Positions 1 through 8,796 of a stretch of 64,000 nt of DNA are shown piece after piece. Numbering within the stretch: position 1 is the first letter of the stretch; each line of letters begins with the position of its first letter. Below the pieces are notes generated by a model, which was not told where the DNA came from, ran no database searches, and worked only from the letters and a program-made list of their open reading frames with translations. The translations under genes were made by a program, and so were the position numbers. The DNA comes from Acidobacteria bacterium UBA2161. Lineage in GTDB: Bacteria > Acidobacteriota > Vicinamibacteria > Vicinamibacterales > UBA823. The stretch covers positions 29,661-93,660 of the forward strand of contig DCWN01000041.1 of assembly GCA_002328835.1 (NCBI GenBank). The letters run 5' to 3'.

Positions 1-429
1 CCACCGCCACCGCCACCTCCGCCACCGCCACCGCCACCGCCGACGGAGGAGGAGTTGTTCGAGCGGATGAGTCTGTCGGAGTTGAACGCGCAGGCGCCGT
101 TGAGCAACGTCTTCTTCGATTACGACCAGGCAGAATTGCTCGGCCCGGCTCGTGCGACGCTACAGCAGAACGCGGAGTGGTTGCAGCGTTGGTCGAGCAC
201 GCGGATCATAGTCGAGGGGCACTGCGACGAGCGGGGCACGAACGAGTACAACCTCGGACTCGGTGAGCGCCGGGCGCAGGCCGTCCGTGAGTACCTGACG
301 AGCCTGGGTATTGCCGCGGGTCGGGTCACGATGGTGAGCAAGGGCGAGGAAGAGCCCGTGTGCACCGACGAGACCGAGAGTTGCTGGACGCGGAATCGCC
401 GCGGCAACTTCATCATCACCGCGAAGTAG
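1..429 (+). CDS. pal: Peptidoglycan-associated lipoprotein Pal (OmpA-like), 5' end missing
   Basis: The reading frame is open from base 1, so the N-terminus (signal peptide and lipobox) lies outside the window. The visible part begins with 14 consecutive proline codons and an acidic TEEE stretch. An OmpA-like peptidoglycan-binding domain follows, with the family's VFFDYD start, the GHCDERGTNEYN loop containing the diaminopimelate-binding Asp and Arg positions, and LGERRAQAVREYL. Pal normally anchors the outer membrane to peptidoglycan as part of the Tol-Pal complex; tolB would be expected just upstream. The proline run is a plausible flexible linker between lipid anchor and binding domain. 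A 5'-truncated ORF also starts at TTG 55, but nothing suggests that this is the real start. Confidence 0.9.
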   Translation, partial: PPPPPPPPPPPPPPTEEELFERMSLSELNAQAPLSNVFFDYDQAELLGPARATLQQNAEWLQRWSSTRIIVEGHCDERGTNEYNLGLGERRAQAVREYLTSLGIAAGRVTMVSKGEEEPVCTDETESCWTRNRRGNFIITAK

Positions 430-441
430 TTCGAATACTGC

Positions 442-473
442 GGGCGCGGCGGATCTTTCGAACCGTCGCGCCC
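442..473. terminator. Hairpin between convergent pal and glutaredoxin-like genes
   Basis: An 11-bp stem with one mismatch (442-452 with 463-473) and a 10-nt loop lies 13 nt after the pal stop codon. The two genes converge here, so it could terminate either. No T-tract follows, so intrinsic termination is only inferred. Confidence 0.4.
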
Positions 474-506
474 GTCGTGTATCCAGGCCGATTGTTATCG
501 GCGCTC

Positions 507-749
507 TCAGCCGGTCTCCAGAATCCGCATCAGCGCTGCGTCTTCGATTCTGCTCGCGGCCGCCTTGTGGCCATCCACGAGCAGCACCGGAACCTCATGC
601 CCGTAGTCCGCCTCTAGTCGGGCGTCGGTCGTGATGTCGACGATCTCGATGTCGAAGGCATCGCGTGCGCCGAGGCTGTCGAGTTGCGCCTTCAGCGCGT
701 CGCACAGCGGACAGTCGGGCTTGGAGTAGACGATGAGGTGGCGTGTCAC
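507..749 (-). CDS. Small glutaredoxin-like thiol protein
   Basis: An 80-residue thioredoxin-fold protein of the glutaredoxin-like (DUF836) type. It starts with a beta strand (HLIVYSK) followed by the redox motif C-P-L-C at about residues 13-16, and later has the cis-proline region EVPVLLVDG. Such proteins are small cytosolic thiol oxidoreductases; the substrate is unknown. The start is taken as GTG at 749 because it overlaps the pyrF stop as GTGA and places the first strand at the N-terminus; a longer upstream frame is only shadow sequence over pyrF. It is the last gene of the pyrK-pyrD-pyrF transcript, so it is probably co-expressed with pyrimidine synthesis. A functional link is not shown. 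Confidence 0.75.
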   Translation of the reverse strand: MTRHLIVYSKPDCPLCDALKAQLDSLGARDAFDIEIVDITTDARLEADYGHEVPVLLVDGHKAAASRIEDAALMRILETG

Positions 750-1413
750 GCTGAGATTTCCGCGGCCAACTGCTGTGCGGCGTCGACGGGATCGGGTGCT
801 CCGATGATCGGGCGGCCGACGACGAGGTAGGTTGCGCCTCGGGCGATGGCGCTCGCCGCCGTCGCCGTGCGCACCTGGTCGTCGGCGCCGGCCGCCGCCG
901 CCCTGATGCCTGGCGTGACGATCGTGAAATCTGGGCCGCACGCGGCACGGATCGGTTCTATTTCTCGAGGCGACGCCACGACGCCGTCGATACCAGCGCG
1001 CCGGGCGGTGTCGGCGAGTGCCACGACATGGTCGGCCAGCGGCCGTGTCACACCCAGGCCGGCGAGCGACGCGTCGTCCAGGCTCGTCAAGACGGTGACC
1101 GCGACGATCCGTGGACCCTGTTCACCGCCGGCCTGACGGGCCGCGCGTAGCATCGCCTCGCCCCCCGAGGCGTGTACGGTCAGCATCCAGACGCCGACCT
1201 CGGCGGCCGAACGCACGGCACCCGCGACGGTATTCGGAATGTCGTGAAACTTCAGATCGAGAAAGACGCGCTCGCCGCGGCTCGCCAGCGATCGCACGAC
1301 GTCCGGCCCGGCGGCCGTGTAGAGCTGGCTACCGACCTTGAAGCCGCCGACGTGGCCGTGCAGCGCGTCGGCCAGGGCCAGCGCCCGGTCGGCAGAGTCC
1401 ACATCGAGTGCGA

Positions 1414-1429
<16 letters not shown>
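746..1429 (-). CDS. pyrF: Orotidine 5'-phosphate decarboxylase
   Basis: Decarboxylates OMP to UMP, the last step of de novo pyrimidine synthesis. The 227-residue TIM-barrel protein begins MEQLLVALDVDS and carries the catalytic K/D array in LDLKFHDIPNTV (about residues 58-69). C-terminal phosphate-binding loops (TPGIR and VVGRPI) are also present. Length is normal for the bacterial family. ATG 1429 is chosen because it gives the canonical N-terminal strand; this start lies inside the end of pyrD (16-bp overlap), so translation is likely coupled. It is the third gene of a pyrK-pyrD-pyrF operon. Confidence 0.96.
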
Positions 1430-2349
<920 letters not shown>

Positions 2350-2379
2350 CACTGTGTATGTCTTGGCGGTGTGCGATTG

Positions 2380-3210
2380 CTAGACCACGGGTGCCAACCG
2401 ATCCCAGACGACTTGCTGCGCATCGAAGACCGGACCGTCGATGCACCCGCGGACCAGGTGCGCCGGCGCGTCACGAGTGGCCCGGGTCGGGACGACACAG
2501 CTGTAGCACCCGCCCATGCCACAACCCATGACCGGCTCCAGCGACACCTGGCACGGCCGGGCGTGGCTGGCCGCAAGGTCGGCGACCGCGCGCATCATCG
2601 GCGTCGGGCCACACGCGTAGATCGTCGGTCGCGTCGCCTCGGTGCTCTCGAGTTCGCGCGCGAGCGACGCCGTCACGAGCCCTGCTTCACCCTGGCTGCC
2701 GTCCTCGGTCGCCAGGACGAGCCGCACGTCGAGCCGCGTGAAGGCGTCGAGATAGAACAGGTCGTCGGCACTGCGACCTCCATAGAAGAGCATCGCCGGC
2801 GTGCCGCGCCTCCGCAGTGCGGATGCCAGAGAAAGAAACGGCGCGATCCCGACGCCGCCCGCGACCATCCATGCGGTCTCGGGCGGGTCGACCGCCGCGA
2901 ACCCCGCGCCCAACGGGCCGAGGCATCCGATGCGCTGATCGATCTCGACCCCGTACAGCAGCGTCGTTCCGACGCCAACCCGCTTGTTGAGCAGCGAAAA
3001 GCCGGTCGGAGCACCGCCAGCGTCGATGAGTAGTTCACAGATCGAGAACGGACGTCGCAGCAGGGGGCGGAGGCCGGCGGTCGGCTTGACCATGACGAAC
3101 TGACCAGGCTCGGCGTTGGCGGCGAGCGACGGCGCTTCGAGATGCACGACGTTGTAGTCGGCTGACAGGCGGACGTTGGACACGACGCGCGCATCCAGAT
3201 CGACCGGCAT
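2380..3210 (-). CDS. pyrK: Dihydroorotate dehydrogenase electron-transfer subunit
   Basis: FAD/[2Fe-2S] subunit that passes electrons from PyrD to NAD+. The 276-residue protein has a ferredoxin-reductase barrel with the FAD motif RRPFSICE, an NAD-binding GGVGIAPFLSLA, YACGPTPMM, and a C-terminal cluster of cysteines (CGMGGCYSC plus a later RGC) that fits the PyrK 2Fe-2S site. ATG 3210 gives the family's usual N-terminus; a longer upstream frame has no PyrK character. A TATACT box ends 6 nt before this ATG, so the transcript may be leaderless. First gene of the pyrK-pyrD-pyrF-glutaredoxin unit. Confidence 0.94.
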   Translation of the reverse strand: MPVDLDARVVSNVRLSADYNVVHLEAPSLAANAEPGQFVMVKPTAGLRPLLRRPFSICELLIDAGGAPTGFSLLNKRVGVGTTLLYGVEIDQRIGCLGPLGAGFAAVDPPETAWMVAGGVGIAPFLSLASALRRRGTPAMLFYGGRSADDLFYLDAFTRLDVRLVLATEDGSQGEAGLVTASLARELESTEATRPTIYACGPTPMMRAVADLAASHARPCQVSLEPVMGCGMGGCYSCVVPTRATRDAPAHLVRGCIDGPVFDAQQVVWDRLAPVV

Positions 3211-3216
3211 GATCGC

Positions 3217-3222
3217 AGTATA
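3217..3222 (-). promoter_or_regulatory. -10 box (TATACT) placed for a leaderless pyrK transcript
   Basis: TATACT on the minus strand is followed by exactly 6 nt and then the pyrK ATG at 3210. The normal start point would therefore be the A of the start codon. The -35 region is weak. Confidence 0.45.
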
Positions 3223-3279
3223 CCTTGAAGGTCGAAGCCGTCCGTGCCGCGCGCGGGTGCATCGGTCGGGCAACCTTGG

Positions 3280-3285
3280 CATAAT
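3280..3285 (+). promoter_or_regulatory. Candidate -10 box for the phosphodiesterase-like gene
   Basis: CATAAT, with a weak GTGCAT at -35 spacing (17 bp). It would give a leader of about 39 nt carrying the AGGAG at 3312-3316. Confidence 0.35.
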
Positions 3286-3330
3286 CGGTCGACGACGTCG
3301 GCGAAGGTCGCAGGAGAAAGTCACGACGTG

Positions 3331-5055
3331 ATGCGCTATCTGCGCATGTTGAGCAACTCGGTGATCGGTGGCACGTTGGTCGCGGCGTACGTGACCATTC
3401 TGATCCTGCAGCTCAACCCCCACCTGGCGCTGCATCCCGCCGACCTCGCGCCGCTGGCGGCCACGGTCTGGCTGTTCTATGGCGTCAACCTCACGGCGTT
3501 GTTCTACGCGCTCATCGTGCTCAGGCAGCTCGTCGCTCGGAGCCCGATGTCGCCTGGATGGCTCAGCCTGCGCCTCCTGGCCTGGCTGAGCGCGGCGGCG
3601 GCGATGGGCGCGTCGGGCCTGATGTGGCTCAACCTGCGCGGGTTGCAGCCGGCGCTGGAGGCCGAGGCGGCGCGGCGAATGACCGTCGGCGCGGTCGCGA
3701 CCAGCATCTGCGCGCTGGCTCTGCTGGCGATCGCGGTCGTTCACTACTCGTTCGGGCGCCGGGGGAGCCGCGTCGGGGGTGCGCTCCTGGCGCTGGCCGT
3801 CGCGGCGTCGGTTGGGCTGCCAATCGTGGCACGCGGGGTTGGCATCGACCGGCCGCTCGGGTCGAGCCGTCTGGACGTCGGGAGCTGGATGCCGACCAGC
3901 GACGCGTCGCCCCACGTCGTCCTGGTCCTGCTCGACGGCGCCTCACTCGAGTTCGTGTCGCCCGCGGCCGCGGACGGCCGCCTGCCGAATTTCGGGAGGC
4001 TGCTCGACACCGGCGCATCGCTGCATCTGGCGACGCTGCGTCCGACTCAGCCCGGTCCGGTGTGGGCCGCTGTCGCCACCGGGAAGTATCCGCCGCAGCA
4101 CGGGATTCAGTCGACGTCGACCTATCGACCGCTGGCGGGGCAGGCCGCGATCGAGCTCCTGCCGCAGCGCAGCTTTGCCCAGGGGCTCGTCAGGCTCGGC
4201 TTCCTGACCGAGGTCCCGAATACCTCCGGTGCGCTGCGCGCCAGACCGCTCTGGAACATTCTCAGCGGTGCCGGCGTCTCCGTCGGGGTCGTCGGCATGC
4301 CGCTGACTCACCCGGCGCAGCCGGTCCACGGCTATCTCGTCAGCGATCAGCTGCATCTGCTCACCGACTCGCCGATCGATACCGTGGCGGCCGACGTGGC
4401 CTACCCGGCCGACGTGCTCCCGCTCGTGCGACGCGCGGCGCTGCAGGCCACGGACGCCATTGCCGTGGAACCGGCGACCGCGTCGTCCTCGGTCGCGCGC
4501 GATGAGCTGTACGGTGAGGTGACCGTGATGCTCCAGGGGCGCCTGGACGCTCAGGTCGTCGCCGTGCGGTTCCAGGGGCTCGACCCGATCGGCCATCGCT
4601 TCCTGCGATACGCGATGCCGCGCGCGTTCGGCGACGTGTCGGAGGACGAGCAGCGTCAGTTCGGTCAGGTGCTCGAAGACTCCTACCGCTTCATCGACGA
4701 CCGTATCGGTGCCTTGATGGCGTCGCTGGGCCCGGAGGATCTGCTCTTGGTCGTGTCTGGGTTCGGCATGGAACCGGTCGCCCTCGGCTCCCGCCTCCTG
4801 GCCCGGGCGTTCGGGGATCCCGATCTCTCCGGGACACACGAGCGCGCGCCCGACGGGTTCTTGCTGGCCTACGGTGCCAACGTGCAAGCCGGTCGCCTGG
4901 CGCGCGGCTCGATCGTCGACGTGGTGCCCACGGTGCTGTACGTGCTCGGCTTGCCGGTCGGGCGCGACCTCGACGGAGTGCCGCGCACCGACATGTTCTC
5001 GGACACGTTCACGGCCGCGCGCCCGATCACGTTGATCCCGACCTACGAGCGCTGA
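3331..5055 (+). CDS. Membrane protein with alkaline-phosphatase-like (type I phosphodiesterase) domain
   Basis: A 574-residue protein. Residues 1 to about 185 form five hydrophobic segments. The rest is an alkaline-phosphatase-superfamily domain of the type I phosphodiesterase/nucleotide pyrophosphatase kind: VVLVLLDGAS (metal-binding Asp), then a Thr-containing nucleophile region (TLRPTQPGPVWAAVATGKYPPQHGI), and later metal-ligand-like segments (GLDPIGHRF, and SGFGMEP near the C-terminus). Such enzymes hydrolyse phosphodiesters or transfer phospho-groups to lipids or glycans outside the cytoplasm; the substrate cannot be read here. ATG 3331 follows AGGAG (3312-3316); an adjacent GTG at 3328 is an alternative. 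It stands alone between two pyrimidine operons. Confidence 0.7.
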   Translation: MRYLRMLSNSVIGGTLVAAYVTILILQLNPHLALHPADLAPLAATVWLFYGVNLTALFYALIVLRQLVARSPMSPGWLSLRLLAWLSAAAAMGASGLMWLNLRGLQPALEAEAARRMTVGAVATSICALALLAIAVVHYSFGRRGSRVGGALLALAVAASVGLPIVARGVGIDRPLGSSRLDVGSWMPTSDASPHVVLVLLDGASLEFVSPAAADGRLPNFGRLLDTGASLHLATLRPTQPGPVWAAVATGKYPPQHGIQSTSTYRPLAGQAAIELLPQRSFAQGLVRLGFLTEVPNTSGALRARPLWNILSGAGVSVGVVGMPLTHPAQPVHGYLVSDQLHLLTDSPIDTVAADVAYPADVLPLVRRAALQATDAIAVEPATASSSVARDELYGEVTVMLQGRLDAQVVAVRFQGLDPIGHRFLRYAMPRAFGDVSEDEQRQFGQVLEDSYRFIDDRIGALMASLGPEDLLLVVSGFGMEPVALGSRLLARAFGDPDLSGTHERAPDGFLLAYGANVQAGRLARGSIVDVVPTVLYVLGLPVGRDLDGVPRTDMFSDTFTAARPITLIPTYER

Positions 5056-5087
5056 CGCCCTCCCCTGGGCAGACCTCGCCAGACGTG

Positions 5088-5115
5088 GCGACAGAAGCGA
5101 GTTCTGGGGTACAAT
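5088..5115 (+). promoter_or_regulatory. Sigma-70-type promoter of the pyrR operon
   Basis: gcGACA at 5088-5093, a 16-bp spacer and TACAAT at 5110-5115. The predicted start near 5122 lies just before the PyrR-type stem-loop. Confidence 0.5.
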
Positions 5116-5132
5116 GGTTGGACTCTTTAAGA

Positions 5133-5162
5133 GCGGCCCTGTGAGGTCGCGAAGAGGTCCGC
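5133..5162 (+). promoter_or_regulatory. PyrR-binding-type stem-loop in the pyr leader
   Basis: The loop carries GGCCCTGTGAGGTC, close to the known PyrR RNA-binding consensus ARUCCNGNGAGGYU. It is flanked by arms GCGG and CCGC, with further pairing through a bulged base. It lies about 11 nt after the predicted transcription start and upstream of pyrR itself. The 3' arm includes AAGAGG (5152-5157), which is the best ribosome-binding site for the GTG at 5164. Binding of PyrR-UMP would therefore be expected to block translation initiation in the leader. No terminator with a T-tract is visible between 5163 and 5279, which favours translational rather than transcriptional control. Confidence 0.6.
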
Positions 5163-5163
5163 C

Positions 5164-5292
5164 GTGATAGCTGAATTCCTTCCGTTCCGCCCCCTTCCGA
5201 CGAATCTCTCTGTCGTGCTCGACAATCTGTGCGCCCGGCGGGTGCCGGTTCGGTCACGTGGTCCCAGCGGAGTGCTCGTATGCCCGTCGTGA
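5164..5292 (+). CDS. Possible 42-residue leader ORF coupled to pyrR
   Basis: GTG at 5164 sits 6 nt after AAGAGG and opens a 42-codon frame (MIAEFLPFRPLP...) that stops with TGA at 5290-5292, inside the start region of pyrR (ATG 5280; second ATG 5292 overlapping the stop as TGATG). No database family is recognised. The value of the ORF may be its translation: ribosomes finishing it would deliver initiation to pyrR. It could also be chance, because the frame is short and the region GC-rich. Confidence 0.35.
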   Translation: MIAEFLPFRPLPTNLSVVLDNLCARRVPVRSRGPSGVLVCPS

Positions 5293-5834
5293 TGGATGCG
5301 GAGCGGATGGGCCGCACCCTGACTCGGATCGCGCACGAGGTGAGCGAACGAAATCGAGGCGGCGACGAGCTGGCGCTCGTCGGCATCCGCACGCGCGGCG
5401 CCGTCATCGCGCGGCGGTTAGCCGCCCGGCTCCACGACATCCTCGGCGCGGAGGTGCCTACCGGCGCCCTCGATATCACCTTGTATCGTGACGATTTGAT
5501 GCGCCAGCCGGTCGGGCCGCAACCGCTGGTGCGGCGCACCGAGATTCCCTTCTCCATCGACGACAAGCGGATCGTGCTGGTCGACGACGTTCTGTATACC
5601 GGTCGGACGATTCGGGCGGCGCTGGATGCCTTGATCGACTTCGGCCGGCCGCGATCCATCCAGCTCATCGTGCTCGTCGATCGAGGTCACCGCGAGCTGC
5701 CGATCAAGGCCGACTACGTCGGCAAGAACCTGCCGACCTCGACCACCCAGAGTGTGCAGGTGCGGATGGAGGAAACCGATGGACGCGACGAAGTCGTGAT
5801 TCAGAGCGACGACGTCGCCGGGGGCGGAGTGTAG
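5280..5834 (+). CDS. pyrR: Pyrimidine operon regulator / uracil phosphoribosyltransferase
   Basis: PyrR binds pyr mRNA in a UMP-dependent way and also has uracil phosphoribosyltransferase activity. The 184-residue protein starts MPVVMDAERMGRTLTRIAHEV, as in known PyrRs, and has the PRPP-binding loop VLVDDVLYTGRTIRAA, LVGIRTRGA and the C-terminal LVDRGHRELPIKADYVGKNLPT. ATG 5280 gives the family's N-terminus; ATG 5292 is a shorter alternative. The gene ends in TAGTG, sharing a base with the pyrB start. It heads pyrR-pyrB-pyrC-PRTase, and its leader contains the matching RNA motif, which implies autoregulation. Confidence 0.95.
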   Translation: MPVVMDAERMGRTLTRIAHEVSERNRGGDELALVGIRTRGAVIARRLAARLHDILGAEVPTGALDITLYRDDLMRQPVGPQPLVRRTEIPFSIDDKRIVLVDDVLYTGRTIRAALDALIDFGRPRSIQLIVLVDRGHRELPIKADYVGKNLPTSTTQSVQVRMEETDGRDEVVIQSDDVAGGGV

Positions 5835-6832
5835 TGGTGTCGACCGACGCGCGCGCGACGGCAGCTGTCAATGATGCCGGCGCCCAGGGGGCCGTGCCAC
5901 GGACGACGCTGCGTTCGCGCCATTTGATTAGCATCGACGACCTGGACTCCGAGGAGATCACGCTCATTCTCGATACGGCCGAGGCGATGAAGGAAATCGA
6001 GTCTCGGCCCATCAAGAAGGTTCCCGCCCTGCGCGGCAAGACCGTCGTCAATCTGTTCTACGAGCCGAGCACCCGCACCCGCACGTCGTTCGAGATCGCC
6101 GAGAAGCGGCTGAGCGCCGACTCGCTCAACGTCGCTGCCACCGGCTCCAGCGTGGCGAAGGGGGAGACGCTGCTCGACACCGCCCGGAACCTGGAGGCGA
6201 TGGCGCCCGACATGATCGTGCTGCGCCATGCCGCGTCGGGCGCGCCGCATCAACTCGCACGCGCGAGCCGCGCGTCGGTCATCAACGCGGGCGACGGGAC
6301 CCACGAGCATCCGACCCAGGCGCTGCTGGACGGATTCACGATCCGCGCGCGCAAGGGACGCATCGCCGGGCTCAAGGTCGCGATTGTGGGCGATCTGCTC
6401 CACAGTCGGGTGCTGCGGTCGAACGTGCTGCTGCTGCGAGCGCTCGGGGCGGAGATCTGTGTGTGTGGGCCGCCGACGCTGATGCCGCCTGGCATCGAGC
6501 AGTTCGGCGTGCGCGCGACGACGCGCATCGACGAGGCGGCGGAGGGCGCCGACGTCATCATGATGCTTCGCATCCAGCGTGAGCGGATGCAGGGCCATTT
6601 CGTGCCCTCACTGCGCGAGTACTTCAACGTCTACGGCTTGACGGCGGAGCGCGTCGAGCGCGCGAAGCCCGACGTCATCATCATGCACCCCGGACCGATG
6701 AACCGCGGCGTGGAGATAGCCTCGGAAGTCGCCGATGGTCCGTACTCGGTCATGCTGGACCAGGTGGCGAATGGCGTGGCGGTGCGCATGGCCGTGTTGT
6801 ATCTGCTCGCCGGAAATCCCGATGACGTGTGA
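5834..6832 (+). CDS. pyrB: Aspartate carbamoyltransferase catalytic subunit
   Basis: Condenses carbamoyl phosphate with aspartate. The 332-residue protein contains the carbamoyl-phosphate site STRTRTSFE (about residues 78-86), HPTQALLD, and the aspartate-site loop LRIQRERM followed by HPGPMNRG. It has an extra 25 or so N-terminal residues before the conserved RHLISIDDL; initiation could be at GTG 5834 or GTG 5837. No regulatory subunit pyrI is seen, so it is probably an unregulated or PyrC-associated form. Confidence 0.96.
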   Translation: MVSTDARATAAVNDAGAQGAVPRTTLRSRHLISIDDLDSEEITLILDTAEAMKEIESRPIKKVPALRGKTVVNLFYEPSTRTRTSFEIAEKRLSADSLNVAATGSSVAKGETLLDTARNLEAMAPDMIVLRHAASGAPHQLARASRASVINAGDGTHEHPTQALLDGFTIRARKGRIAGLKVAIVGDLLHSRVLRSNVLLLRALGAEICVCGPPTLMPPGIEQFGVRATTRIDEAAEGADVIMMLRIQRERMQGHFVPSLREYFNVYGLTAERVERAKPDVIIMHPGPMNRGVEIASEVADGPYSVMLDQVANGVAVRMAVLYLLAGNPDDV

Positions 6833-6859
6833 CCGGCGAAGGATAGGTGTGACCAATCG

Positions 6860-8176
6860 ATGCAGATCTTGTTGAAGGGCGGGCGGGTCGTCGACCCTGC
6901 GGCGGGTCGGGACGGCGTCGCGGACGTCTTGATCGATGGAGCGGTCGTGGCGAACATCGGCACCGACCTGCCGGCCGATGGCGCTCGGGTGGTTCCCGTG
7001 CCGGCCGGCTGCGTGGTCTGTCCCGGCTTCATCGACATGCACGTGCACCTGCGCGAGCCGGGCCAGGAGCACAAGGAGACGATCGCGACGGGTGCGGCGG
7101 CGGCGGTGGCGGGCGGGTTCACCGGCGTGGCCTGCATGCCCAACACCAATCCCGTCAACGACCAGGCCGGGATCACCGAGTCCATTCTGGCCAAGGCCAA
7201 CGCCGCTGGCCAGGCGCGGGTGTATCCGATTGGCGCCGTCTCACGCGGTTCGAAGGGAGAACAGCTCGCCGATTTGGCCGAACTGCAGGCGGCCGGCTGC
7301 GTCGCGGTCTCCGACGACGGCCATCCGGTCGCCGATGCGCTGCTGATGCGACGTGCGCTCGAGTATGCCGCGTCGTTCGGCATGCTCGTGATCGATCACT
7401 GCGAAGATCCGTCGCTCATCGGCGGCGTGGCCCACGAGGGCTATCACGCGACGGCGCTCGGGCTGCGCGGACTGCCGGCGGTGGCCGAGGAGTTGATTGT
7501 CGAGCGCGACGTCACGTTGAGTGGGCTCACCGGCGCTCCGGTGCACGTCGCGCACATGAGTGCGCGAGGGTCGCTCCGGGCGGTGCGGTCGGGCAAGGCG
7601 CGAGGGATTAAGGTGACCTGTGAGGTGACGCCGCACCACTTCATCCTGACCGACGAGGCGCTCCAGGGTTATGACACCAACGTCAAGATGAATCCTCCGC
7701 TGCGGGAAGCCGCCGACCGGGACGCGATGCTGGAGGGGTTGGCCGACGGCTCCATCGACGTCATTGCCACCGACCACGCGCCGCATCACTACGATGAGAA
7801 GGCGGTGGAGTTCGACCAGGCGCCGTTCGGCATCACGGGCCTGGAAACGGCGGTGTCGCTGTCGCTCGACCGTCTGGTGCACCGCGAGGTCGTGTCGCTT
7901 AGCCGGCTCGTGGAACTGTACTCGACCAATCCGGCGCGGATCCTCGGCGTCGCGGGTGGGACGCTGGCGCCTGGTGGGGCGGCCGACGTGACGGTACTGG
8001 CGCCCGATGCGCCGACGATCGTCGACGTGGCCCGCATGCGCTCGAAGGGCAAGAACACCCCGTTTGGAGGCTGGGAACTGCGGGGCTGCGTCGCCGCGAC
8101 GATCGTCGGCGGGCAGATGCTGTATGTGAACGACGCCGTGGGCGAGGCCGCGGTCTTCACGTCGGGCGGCGGATGA
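6860..8176 (+). CDS. pyrC: Dihydroorotase
   Basis: Cyclises carbamoyl-aspartate to dihydroorotate. The 438-residue amidohydrolase has the metal-binding HVHLREPGQEHKE (about residues 60-72), NTNP, HVAHMSA and the catalytic TDHAPH. Length and motifs fit class I zinc dihydroorotases, with no sign of the inactive-paralogue loss of His residues. A good ribosome-binding site (AAGGATAGG) precedes ATG 6860. The stop overlaps the next gene as ATGA. Confidence 0.96.
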   Translation: MQILLKGGRVVDPAAGRDGVADVLIDGAVVANIGTDLPADGARVVPVPAGCVVCPGFIDMHVHLREPGQEHKETIATGAAAAVAGGFTGVACMPNTNPVNDQAGITESILAKANAAGQARVYPIGAVSRGSKGEQLADLAELQAAGCVAVSDDGHPVADALLMRRALEYAASFGMLVIDHCEDPSLIGGVAHEGYHATALGLRGLPAVAEELIVERDVTLSGLTGAPVHVAHMSARGSLRAVRSGKARGIKVTCEVTPHHFILTDEALQGYDTNVKMNPPLREAADRDAMLEGLADGSIDVIATDHAPHHYDEKAVEFDQAPFGITGLETAVSLSLDRLVHREVVSLSRLVELYSTNPARILGVAGGTLAPGGAADVTVLAPDAPTIVDVARMRSKGKNTPFGGWELRGCVAATIVGGQMLYVNDAVGEAAVFTSGGG

Positions 8177-8796
8177 TGGCGCGGCAAGACGACGTCCGCG
8201 ACAAAGCGCTCCAGGACCTGCAACGGCTCGAGATCCTCATGGTCGATGGCCACTTCGACTACGGGAACGGCTATCACGGTCGGGCGTACCTGAACGCCCA
8301 CCAGTTGTTCCGTCAGCCGTCGACGATCTGGCGGTTCGCCCAGGACCTCATTGACGTCCTGCCGTTCGAGCTGTCGTCGGCGACGGAGGTCGTGGCCGGG
8401 CCGGTGACGGGGGGCGCGCTCCTGGCGCATACGATCGCCGGCCTGCTCGACGGACGCCGCAGTCTGACCCATCCACCCTGCCTGTTCGCCCCGTTCAACG
8501 TCGGCCCCGACCGCCGCCACATGCTCCGAGGCTTCTACGCCAGGCAGATTTCCGGCAAGCGCGTGCTGCTGGCCGACGACGTGCGCAACACCGGCGAGAC
8601 GTTCCGCACCTGCGCGAAGCTGGTCGCCGAGGCCGGGGGCACGATGATTGGCTCCATCGAGATTTACGATCGGCTCGAGGCCGTCAAGACGCTCGACGTG
8701 CCGAACGTGGCGCTCGCCGAGTACCGCGCGCCCGACAACTATGCCGCCGACAACTGTCCACTGTGTGCGGCGGGGCAACCGATCACGTCTTTTTGA
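8173..8796 (+). CDS. PyrE-like phosphoribosyltransferase (second OPRT-family protein)
   Basis: A 207-residue type I phosphoribosyltransferase. It has a PRPP loop VLLADDVRNTGETF (about residues 130-143), the preceding AGPVTGGALL, and a C-terminal CPLCAAGQPI tail that resembles the tail of the canonical PyrE encoded at 12456 in this window. The N-terminal half is longer and differs from PyrE (FDYGNGYHGRAYLN in place of the usual SGLHS). Position at the end of pyrR-pyrB-pyrC, overlapping pyrC by 4 bp, suggests an orotate- or pyrimidine-related role. Whether it uses orotate, another base, or acts as a regulator is not evident. Confidence 0.8.
   Translation: MMARQDDVRDKALQDLQRLEILMVDGHFDYGNGYHGRAYLNAHQLFRQPSTIWRFAQDLIDVLPFELSSATEVVAGPVTGGALLAHTIAGLLDGRRSLTHPPCLFAPFNVGPDRRHMLRGFYARQISGKRVLLADDVRNTGETFRTCAKLVAEAGGTMIGSIEIYDRLEAVKTLDVPNVALAEYRAPDNYAADNCPLCAAGQPITSF

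Noticed and set aside
1..42. CCR-triplet microsatellite at the left edge
   Set aside because: It is in frame with pal and encodes a proline linker.
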